A DNA stretch of 12,228 bases from Spirochaetaceae bacterium. GTDB taxonomy: Bacteria; Spirochaetota; Spirochaetia; Treponematales; Breznakiellaceae. Of the stretch, positions 7,070 through 12,228 are shown in pieces. The notes beneath the pieces are model-generated. The model saw only the letters and a list, made by a program, of their open reading frames with translations, had not been told where the DNA came from and searched no databases. The position numbers and the translations under genes were made by a program. The stretch's first letter is position 1, and each line of letters starts with the position of its first letter. The DNA lies in contig JAISLM010000123.1 in the NCBI GenBank assembly GCA_031290855.1, positions 1 to 12,228 of the forward strand, given 5' to 3'.

Positions 7070-7091
7070 ACCCAGGAGCAAGCTCCTGGGT
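7070..7091. promoter_or_regulatory. 10-bp inverted repeat in the amidohydrolase leader
   Basis: ACCCAGGAGC (7070-7079) and GCTCCTGGGT (7082-7091) are perfect inverted repeats around AA, 36 bases before the amidohydrolase start. As RNA it would be a hairpin of 8-9 bp with a 4-6 base loop. No T-run follows. It could be a regulator-binding dyad, a leader hairpin, or a copy of a dispersed repeat. A weak promoter may lie upstream (TTGTAT 7017-7022, TATCTT 7041-7046). Confidence 0.55.
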
Positions 7092-7126
7092 ATCAAAGAT
7101 CTCTAACGGTATATATTGGAGGCGCT

Positions 7127-8308
7127 GTGTTCACTGACGAGATTAAGCTCTGTATCGAAAAGTACTACCCGAAAGGGGTGGAACTGCGCCGTCACATTCA
7201 CCGTTATCCGGAGCTTTCTGAGCAAGAGACGGAAACATCCGCCCTTGTCGCGGATACGCTGGGAAAAGCCGGCATCGAAACCCGCACGGGTATCGGCGGA
7301 ACCGGCGTACTCGGCATAGTGCGGGGCGGGAAGCCGGGCAAAACCGTGCTGTTGCGGGCGGACATGGACGCGCTGGCTCTGGACGAGGCCGCCGAAGTGC
7401 CGTACAGATCGGAGAGGCCGGGCGTCATGCACGCCTGCGGGCATGACGGGCATACGGCGGCCCTGCTGATGGCGGGTATGGCTCTGAACGATTTGAGGGA
7501 CAGACTGCCAGGGAACGTGAAGCTGATGTTTCAACCGGCGGAAGAGACGGTGGGCGGCGCGGAACGGATGATCGAGGCCGGAATACTGGAGAACCCCCGT
7601 GTGGACGCCGCTTTCGGCTGCCATCTGTGGGGAGACGTGGAGGAAGGGACGGTTCTGGTGAAGGCCGGGCCCGTGATGGCCTCGCCGGACGAATTCCGCA
7701 TCACGATCAGGGGCGCGGGCGGGCACGGCGCGATGCCGCAACTCGCCGTGGACCCGATACCGCTGGCCGCCCATGTCATTCTTCAGTTTCAGACCATAGT
7801 GAGCCGCCGCAAGGATCCTATTGATCCTGCGGTGCTTTCGGTCTGTACGGTGCGGGGCGGGGACAACACGTACAACGTTATCCCCGAAACCGTGGATATG
7901 AGGGGTACGATAAGGACGTTTAACGAGGACTTGCGCGGTTTTATCCCCCGCGAGATGGAAAAGGTGCTACAGGGCCTTACTTCGGCGGCGGGCGCCTCGT
8001 ATACTTTCGATGTGACAAGGCGTTTCCCGCCCCTCGTCAACGATGAGGCGGCGACGGCCCTTGTGAGGAAGTCGGCGGAAAAGATAGTCGGGCCGGACAG
8101 GGTACGCGAGGCGACGCCCGGCATGGGCGGCGAGGATTTCGCATGCCTTGCCAAAAAGGTTCCCGCGTCGTTCTTTTTTGTCGGTATTGCGCGGAACGGG
8201 ATACCGGCCGTTCATCATAGTCCGTATTTCAAGTGGGACGAGGGCGTACTCCGCGTGGTCGCGGCCTGCCTCTGTCAGACTGCCGTCGACTTTTTGCAAG
8301 GTTTTTAG
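7127..8308 (+). CDS. M20-family amidohydrolase (N-acyl-amino-acid hydrolase type)
   Basis: A 393-residue metallo-amidohydrolase of the M20D group (hippurate, indoleacetyl-amino-acid and N-acyl-amino-acid hydrolases). It should cleave an amide bond to release a free amino acid. Visible motifs: RRHIHRYPELSEQE near the N-terminus; LRADMDAL; HACGHDGH (Cys104, His106); QPAEE with Glu139/Glu140 (catalytic base region); HLW with His166; GGHGAMP with His200 in the dimerisation domain; GGEDF with Glu336; and HHSP with His363/His364. Cys104, His106, Glu140, His166 and a C-terminal His are the expected metal set. No signal peptide is present, so it is cytoplasmic. The start is GTG at 7127, preceded by GGAGG at 7118-7122 with a short 4-base spacer. 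It precedes the amino-acid ABC transporter in the same direction, which suggests hydrolysis of imported acyl-amino acids or peptides. Exact substrate is not readable. Confidence 0.92.
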   Translation: MFTDEIKLCIEKYYPKGVELRRHIHRYPELSEQETETSALVADTLGKAGIETRTGIGGTGVLGIVRGGKPGKTVLLRADMDALALDEAAEVPYRSERPGVMHACGHDGHTAALLMAGMALNDLRDRLPGNVKLMFQPAEETVGGAERMIEAGILENPRVDAAFGCHLWGDVEEGTVLVKAGPVMASPDEFRITIRGAGGHGAMPQLAVDPIPLAAHVILQFQTIVSRRKDPIDPAVLSVCTVRGGDNTYNVIPETVDMRGTIRTFNEDLRGFIPREMEKVLQGLTSAAGASYTFDVTRRFPPLVNDEAATALVRKSAEKIVGPDRVREATPGMGGEDFACLAKKVPASFFFVGIARNGIPAVHHSPYFKWDEGVLRVVAACLCQTAVDFLQGF

Positions 8309-8356
8309 AGTGGCACGGCGGAATTTATCGTAAAATTATTAACTAAAGAGGTGTTT

Positions 8357-8512
8357 ATGAAGACAGTAATGTCATTAAATGGGAAAAAGGCATCATTTTT
8401 CCGTTATTTTTTAACTATAATGCAAAATTTGGTATTCCGGGCGCGAATTTTGGGGTGGAGGTTTTTCAAGCGATTGGGCATCCCTGCGACGGTGTCCGCA
8501 CGTATAGGGTAA
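8357..8512 (+). CDS. Small 51-residue ORF before the ABC transporter
   Basis: ATG at 8357 is preceded by AAAGAGG (8345-8351), a fair ribosome-binding site with a 5-base spacer. The frame runs to TAA at 8510-8512, only 6 bases before the ATPase start. The product begins MKTVMSLNGKKASFFRYFLT and continues with IMQNLVF, RARILGWRFFKRLGIP and a short tail. It is basic and rich in Phe/Arg/Lys, with no acidic residue, and could be an amphipathic or membrane-associated peptide. The ATPase start has only a weak GGGTAA upstream, so translation of this ORF may couple to it. I do not recognise a family. It could also be a non-coding leader that happens to be open. Confidence 0.5.
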   Translation: MKTVMSLNGKKASFFRYFLTIMQNLVFRARILGWRFFKRLGIPATVSARIG

Positions 8513-8518
8513 AACATT

Positions 8519-9244
8519 ATGATAAATATTCATGGTTTATATAAAACCTTCGGCAGCCTTCACGCCCTGAAAGACATCCACCTTACCGTTGGGGAAGGCG
8601 AAAAACTGACGATAATCGGACCGTCCGGGTCGGGGAAAAGTACTCTTATCCGCTGCATCAACGGGCTTGAGGAACCGAGCGACGGCATAGTGATGATTGA
8701 CGGGGAACAGCTCACGCACAGGAACCGCACCTACATCGTGCGGAAATACTGCGCGATGGTGTTTCAACAGTTCAACCTGTACCCGCACATGACGGTTCTG
8801 CAAAACATAACGCTTGCCCCCCTCAAACTCCAGAAAAAAACGAGGAAGGAAGCCGAGGCGATCGCTTACGAGTACCTCGACCTGGTGGGACTGCGGGACA
8901 AGGCGAAGGTTTACCCCGCGACGCTTTCGGGCGGGCAGCAACAGCGCATCGCGATTGCGCGCGCCCTTGCCACGCGGCAGAAGATACTGCTTTTCGACGA
9001 GCCCACGTCGGCGCTCGATCCTGAGATGGTGCAGGAAGTCCTTGACGTCATGATTCGCCTGTCACAGCAGGATTCGATAACGATGGTGGTCGTGACGCAC
9101 GAGATGGGCTTTGCGCGGCAGGTCGCTGACCGCGTGATCTTTCTTGACAACGGAGTGATCATAGAGGAAGGCCCGCCGGAAGAATTTTTTGAACGCCCGA
9201 AAAATGAAAGAACGATAACTTTTTTAAGCAAGATTTTACGTTAA
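8519..9244 (+). CDS. Polar amino-acid ABC transporter, ATP-binding protein
   Basis: A 241-residue ATPase of the GlnQ/HisP/ArtP type, which powers uptake of polar amino acids through the two permeases encoded downstream. Motifs: Walker A GPSGSGKST at residues 34-42; Q-loop VFQQFNLYPHMTVLQN; ABC signature LSGGQQQR at 136-143; Walker B LLFDEP with Asp160/Glu161; D-loop SALDPE; and switch His194 in VVTHEMGFA. All catalytic residues are present and the length is typical. The ATG at 8519 follows the small ORF by 6 bases and lacks a strong Shine-Dalgarno. The gene lies first in the transporter, ahead of the binding protein. Its 3' end, including the stop, lies inside a stem-loop (9229-9272) that precedes the binding-protein gene. 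The Gln/Glu/Asp/Arg/His specificity is not set by this subunit. Confidence 0.96.
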   Translation: MINIHGLYKTFGSLHALKDIHLTVGEGEKLTIIGPSGSGKSTLIRCINGLEEPSDGIVMIDGEQLTHRNRTYIVRKYCAMVFQQFNLYPHMTVLQNITLAPLKLQKKTRKEAEAIAYEYLDLVGLRDKAKVYPATLSGGQQQRIAIARALATRQKILLFDEPTSALDPEMVQEVLDVMIRLSQQDSITMVVVTHEMGFARQVADRVIFLDNGVIIEEGPPEEFFERPKNERTITFLSKILR

Positions 9245-9272
9245 ACCCGCGTGTCACGCGGACAAAATCTTG
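9229..9272 (+). promoter_or_regulatory. Two-part inverted repeat between ATPase and binding-protein genes
   Basis: CAAGATTTT (9229-9237) pairs perfectly with AAAATCTTG (9264-9272), enclosing a second hairpin CCGCGT-GTC-ACGCGG (9247-9261). The outer arm overlaps the ATPase stop codon. With no T-run directly after, a processing or stability element in the mRNA is more likely than a full terminator. Confidence 0.6.
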
Positions 9273-9300
9273 TAAAGCTAGAAATTTCAAGGAGACATCT

Positions 9301-10086
9301 ATGAAATTCAAGATGGTTGTTTTGTTTGTAAGCGCCGCACTGCTGATTGCGGCGGCAGGCGCTTGCAAGAAACAGGAAGATGCGTCGGGTACGTCCGCAA
9401 TCAAGAAGGCGGACGTTTTGAAAGTTGGCGTCAAGGCGGATGTGCCGGGCTTCGGTCTTTTTAACACGTCGGCGAATCGGTACGAGGGACTGGAAATCGA
9501 AATTGCCAAGCGGCTTGCCGGTGAGATTCTGGGGGATTCGGGCAAGATCAAGTTTGAGCCGGTGACGGCCAAAACACGCGGCCCGCTGCTGGATAACGGA
9601 GAGCTTGACATGATCATAGCGACATTCACGATAACGGATGAACGCAAGCTTACGTACAATTTCTCAACGCCGTACTACACGGACGCTGTCGGGATGCTTG
9701 TAAAAAAATCGTCCGGCATAAACAGCCTTGCCGATCTTGACGGCAAGACGATAGGCGTCGCGCAGTCCGCAACCAGCAAGGAGGCGATAGACACCGCCGC
9801 GAAAGCGATAGGCGTAACGCTCAAATTTGCCGAATTCTCGACATATCCGGAGATAAAAGCGGCCCTCGATTCGGGGCGTGTGGACGTGTTCTCCGTTGAC
9901 AAGTCGATACTTAACGGCTACCTTGACGGCGATTCCGTGATACTCCCGGATGAGTTTTCACCGCAGCCCTACGGCGTGACGACAAAACTTTCAAACAAGG
10001 CGCTGGCGGAATATGTTGACGGCCTCATTCAAAAATGGCTGGGCGACGGCACGATACCGGCCCTGATCGAACAGTTCCATCTGTAA
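9301..10086 (+). CDS. Amino-acid ABC transporter substrate-binding lipoprotein (family 3)
   Basis: A 261-residue family 3 solute-binding protein that captures a polar amino acid outside the membrane. The N-terminus MKFKMVVLFVSAALLIAAAG is a lipoprotein signal with lipobox AGA-Cys22, so it is membrane-anchored. The mature part carries EGLEIEIAKRLAGE, then TAKTRGPLLDNGELDMIIAT and TITDERK. Arg115 of TITDERK is at the position that binds the ligand carboxylate in this family, and Asp200 in SVDKS corresponds to the amino-group ligand. The TAKTRGPLLDNGE and DVFSVDKSIL blocks resemble Gram-positive and epsilon-proteobacterial Asp/Glu/Gln-binding proteins (PEB1a/GlnH type) more than HisJ, so an acidic amino acid or glutamine is the best guess. 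AAGGAG (9289-9294) lies 6 bases before ATG. Inverted repeats flank the gene on both sides. Confidence 0.94.
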   Translation: MKFKMVVLFVSAALLIAAAGACKKQEDASGTSAIKKADVLKVGVKADVPGFGLFNTSANRYEGLEIEIAKRLAGEILGDSGKIKFEPVTAKTRGPLLDNGELDMIIATFTITDERKLTYNFSTPYYTDAVGMLVKKSSGINSLADLDGKTIGVAQSATSKEAIDTAAKAIGVTLKFAEFSTYPEIKAALDSGRVDVFSVDKSILNGYLDGDSVILPDEFSPQPYGVTTKLSNKALAEYVDGLIQKWLGDGTIPALIEQFHL

Positions 10087-10129
10087 AAAGCTTGGCTTTT
10101 TCCCCGCCGCCGTCACATAACGGCGGCGG
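10085..10129 (+). terminator. Two hairpins between binding-protein and permease genes
   Basis: AAAAAGC-TTG-GCTTTTT (10085-10101) is a 7-bp hairpin ending in five T, overlapping the binding-protein stop codon. Next, CCGCCGCCG (10104-10112) pairs perfectly with CGGCGGCGG (10121-10129) around TCACATAA. Together they look like a partial terminator plus a very stable stem, so transcription or mRNA of the permeases may be reduced relative to the binding protein. Confidence 0.6.
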
Positions 10130-10153
10130 CGGAAAACGCTGACAGGAGACGGC

Positions 10154-10873
10154 ATGGGCGGCCCCTTTGCGTTTGCGCGATGGCTACGATTATTTTCCGA
10201 CGCTGATGTTTTCATTCAGGGCTTCGGGATGACTCTGCTCGTATCCCTGGCCGCCCTTTCGATGGCGCTGGTCACCGGAATCATCTTCGGGATGTTTTCG
10301 ATGTCCGGCGGCGGCCTGCTAAAAGCGGCGGCGAGACTCTATGTCGAATTCTTTCAGAACACGCCGCTTGTCATACAGGTATTCTTCTTTTACAACGCAC
10401 TCCCCTACGCCGGAATCAGGATGAGCGTGATCAGCATAGGGATCATCGGCATCGGCCTGTACCACGGGGCCTATGTCGCGGAAGTCGTGCGGGCCGGCAT
10501 ACTTTCTATCCCCAGAGGGCAGAAGGACGCCGCCGCTTCGCAGGGCTTCTCGTACACACAGTCGATGGGTTACATCATCCTGCCGCAGGCAACGAAAGTG
10601 ATCCTCCCTCCGCTTGTCAACCAGGCGGTAAACCTGATAAAAAACACTTCCGTCCTGGCCCTGATCGCGGGCGGCGACCTGATGTACCGCGCCGATTCGT
10701 GGGCCTCAAACGGCAGCCTTAGCTACGGCCCCGCATACGTGGTAACCGGCGTTCTGTACTTCATACTCTGCTTCCCGCTCGCCCGCTGGGCACGGCGTTT
10801 CGAGGAACGGCTTAAGAACAGGGAACACATGACGGTCCCGGAAGAAGCCGCCGAGGAGGGGGCCGGAGAATGA
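10154..10873 (+). CDS. Polar amino-acid ABC transporter permease 1
   Basis: A 239-residue inner-membrane permease of the HisM/GlnP group. Hydrophobic segments suggest about five membrane spans (roughly residues 20-48, 70-86, 90-110, 150-175 and 193-213). The block EFFQNTPLVIQVFFFYNALP at 65-84 is the family hallmark (usually RNTPLL-x-Q). The EAA loop that docks on the ATPase is DAAASQG at 125-131, followed by ILPQA. A charged tail of about 25 residues, rich in Glu, extends beyond the last span. AGGAG at 10144-10148 lies 5 bases upstream of the ATG. The stop overlaps the next gene by four bases (ATGA), indicating translational coupling. It is one of two different permeases, so the channel should be a heterodimer. 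Confidence 0.94.
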   Translation: MGGPFAFARWLRLFSDADVFIQGFGMTLLVSLAALSMALVTGIIFGMFSMSGGGLLKAAARLYVEFFQNTPLVIQVFFFYNALPYAGIRMSVISIGIIGIGLYHGAYVAEVVRAGILSIPRGQKDAAASQGFSYTQSMGYIILPQATKVILPPLVNQAVNLIKNTSVLALIAGGDLMYRADSWASNGSLSYGPAYVVTGVLYFILCFPLARWARRFEERLKNREHMTVPEEAAEEGAGE

Positions 10874-11550
10874 GCACGCAGATACTTTTGGATATTTTTA
10901 GCGCGGACAACGTCCGCTTTTTGGCGGCGGGCCTCCGCAACACGCTGCTGATCTCGCTTGTTACCGTCGCGCTCAGCGTCGTGTTCGGCTCGGTGCTCGC
11001 TATCTGCCGGAACTACGGCAACCGCGCCGCCCGTGCGGTTGCCGCCGCTTACATCGAGATATTCCGTAACACGCCGCTGTTGCTGTGGATACTGATCTGC
11101 ATCTTCATGCTGCATTTCGGCACGTCGATGAGCCGGGGCGCGTTGGCCCTGATGCTGTACACGTCCTCGGTAATCGCGGAAATAATGCGCGGCGGCCTCA
11201 ATTCTATAGCAAAAGGCCAGTTCGAAGCGGCCCGTTCCCAGGGCTTTAACTTCATACGAACCCTGATGTACATCATCATGCCGCAATGCTTCCGCCGCGT
11301 AGTCCCCTCGTTGATGAGCCAGATAATCACTACGATAAAGGACACCTCGTTCCTTGCCCAGTTTGCGATAGCCGAATTCTTCTTCAACGCCAAAGTCCTG
11401 ATGAGTACGCTTCCGCAAAAGGTCCACATCACGAGCGCCCATATCTTCACTATTTTTATTTTTGTCGCGCTGGTCTACTTTGCAATCAACTTTTCCTTGT
11501 CCTGCCTGGTACGCAAACTTCACAAAAGAAACTCCGGCACCCGCATCTAG
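10870..11550 (+). CDS. Polar amino-acid ABC transporter permease 2
   Basis: A 226-residue permease of the same HisM/GlnP group and the likely heterodimer partner of the preceding one. The family block EIFRNTPLLLWIL lies at residues 63-75 and the EAA loop EAARSQG at 119-125, followed by IIMPQ. About five spans are expected, the last at roughly 192-212, with a short basic tail (RKLHKRNSG). The ATG at 10870 overlaps the stop of permease 1 as ATGA; GAGGAGGG at 10853-10860 gives a suitably spaced ribosome-binding site. The gene ends with TAG at 11548-11550 and is the last of the cluster. Substrate specificity lies mainly with the binding protein. Confidence 0.94.
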   Translation: MSTQILLDIFSADNVRFLAAGLRNTLLISLVTVALSVVFGSVLAICRNYGNRAARAVAAAYIEIFRNTPLLLWILICIFMLHFGTSMSRGALALMLYTSSVIAEIMRGGLNSIAKGQFEAARSQGFNFIRTLMYIIMPQCFRRVVPSLMSQIITTIKDTSFLAQFAIAEFFFNAKVLMSTLPQKVHITSAHIFTIFIFVALVYFAINFSLSCLVRKLHKRNSGTRI

Positions 11551-11563
11551 GCGGCCAGCCGCC
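11550..11563 (+). terminator. Small GC-rich hairpin at the end of the transporter genes
   Basis: GGCGGC (11550-11555) and GCCGCC (11558-11563) are inverted around CA, giving a 5-bp stem with a CCAG loop that begins at the last base of the permease 2 stop codon. TCCTCC follows instead of a T-run, so termination here is uncertain. Confidence 0.4.
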
Positions 11564-11953
11564 TCCTCCATCGCCTTCAGCATGAAAAGGGCAAGCGGCT
11601 GCCGAGTGCAATGAGTAGTGAGCAATGGCTTTACCTCAAATCAAACTTTATTCGCAGTGGGGTCTGCTCCCCCGCCTTATCCCTTCCTTATCGGGTTAGG
11701 CAGGAAGTAAAACGTCAGGCAAAACAGCTTGACGCTGTTTTGTGGCGGTTAGAATAAGCAGCGTCTAAAAAAAAATGGTAGTAGACGGGTTTGCGGGCAA
11801 ACAAGTTTGCTATGCAAACCACCACAGATGATAAATTTCCCTACAGAACGAAGCTCTTCGATTATACATAGCTTACAAGATACCGCGCCGAACATTAGGT
11901 TAGCGATTGCCGCGCGGAGGCTCATTATTTACATACTTAACCGTCACCTGCGG
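11564..11953. other. Gene-free stretch rich in inverted repeats
   Basis: No supported coding frame. It holds GGGG-TCTGCT-CCCC (11659-11672), which resembles the nearby palindrome; a 9-bp hairpin CAAAACAGC-TTGAC-GCTGTTTTG (11720-11742), the best terminator-like site after the transporter; a run of nine A (11767-11775); four alternating copies of GTTTGC and GCAAAC (11789-11819); and CGAAG-CT-CTTCG (11849-11860). The dense dyads fit decayed mobile or repeat sequence. Confidence 0.55.
11880..11911. repeat. 32-bp dispersed repeat, right copy (inverted relative to 6939-6970)
   Basis: Matches the reverse complement of 6939-6970 at 29 of 32 positions. The differences are at 11894, 11902 and 11906, each an A where the other copy has C. 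CCGCGC (11883-11888) and GCGCGG (11912-11917) form an additional dyad around it. Confidence 0.75.
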
Positions 11954-12228
11954 CGGCCGGGGTCTGACCCTCTACCGGCCTAAGTCGTTACCCGGTAATG
12001 AGTTAGAGCGACAAGGCGCGAGCGATGGGCGGCGGCGGTGGAGGGCGACCGACACGGGGCTTACCGGGCGGCCGGGGTCTGACCCTCTAACGGCCTAAGT
12101 CATTGCCCGGTAATGAGTTAGAGCGACAAGGCGTGCGCAGCGAGCGGCGGCTGACACGGAGCTTACCGGGCGGCCGGGGTCTGACCCGCTAACGGCCTAA
12201 GTCTTTGCCCGGAAATGAGTTTGAGCGA
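11954..12228. repeat. Tandem repeat array with palindromic core, cut by window edge
   Basis: Three direct copies begin CGGCCGGGGTCTGACCC at 11954, 12069 and 12171; unit lengths are 115, 102 and at least 58 bases. The first 58-64 bases of each unit are nearly identical (3 to 4 differences between neighbours); the length change is in the GC-rich second half. Each unit holds the palindrome GGGTCTGACCC. It is followed by CTCTAAC and GTTAGAG arms (perfect in unit 2) around GCCCGGTAATG, and a TTACCGGGC that can pair with GCCCGGTAA. Stops occur in all frames I followed, so it is not coding. Confidence 0.85.

Noticed and set aside
10723..11625. 300-codon minus-strand frame opposite the permeases
   Set aside because: The plus frames have clear permease motifs and ATGA coupling; the minus product is low-complexity and His/Arg/Gln-rich without a family match.
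11907..12098. 63-codon plus-strand frame
   Set aside because: It crosses non-coding tandem repeat units and does not continue in frame through the later units.
11954..12228. Possible CRISPR array
   Set aside because: Units are 102-115 bases, contiguous and conserved over more than half their length, with no regular unique spacers and no cas gene nearby.

Overview
The window looks like a piece of a spirochaete chromosome, most likely a Treponema-like, host-associated species. This rests on recall of protein families: a loose lipobox on a long Ig-like repeat lipoprotein, a degenerate Y1-type transposase relative with the motif FYIKPADG, and a moderately GC-rich genome whose promoters are AT-rich. 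No rRNA or tRNA is present, so the assignment is an inference.

Layout. (1) 1-2621, minus strand: a long lipoprotein gene, open over 873 codons and running off the left edge. It has a lipoprotein signal, about three Ig-like (BIG2-type) modules, a Gly-rich linker and then a tandem array of about 95-residue repeats. Its promoter region is near 2620-2710. (2) About 2750-3519, plus strand: a badly decayed IS1595-type transposase. (3) 3563-4141: a near-consensus promoter, a ferredoxin with four 4Fe-4S motifs, and a strong hairpin. (4) 4176-5977: a separate promoter and an AMP-forming acyl-CoA synthetase whose start codon lies almost on the predicted transcription start. (5) 5978-7069: about 1.1 kb without an intact gene. 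It holds a frameshifted REP-type transposase relative on the minus strand and dispersed repeat pieces. (6) 7070-11550: a plus-strand cluster of an M20-family amidohydrolase, a 51-residue small ORF, and a polar amino-acid ABC transporter (ATPase, substrate-binding lipoprotein, two permeases). (7) 11551-12228: a gene-free end rich in inverted repeats, closing with three copies of a 100-115 bp tandem repeat cut by the window edge.

How the genes could work together. The ABC transporter is a complete polar amino-acid importer. The M20 amidohydrolase just upstream would release amino acids from N-acyl or peptide-like substrates, so the cluster reads as a scavenging unit. Inverted repeats lie between the ATPase and binding-protein genes and between the binding-protein and permease genes; such structures often set a higher level for the binding protein. 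Ferredoxin and acyl-CoA synthetase appear to be separate single-gene units.

The least ordinary signals are four: the repeat lipoprotein; the transposase relative with two compensating frameshifts; an 11-base palindrome (GGGTCTGACCC) shared by that pseudogene and the right-hand tandem array; and a 32-bp inverted repeat pair (29 of 32 bases matching) that brackets the amidohydrolase/ABC block.
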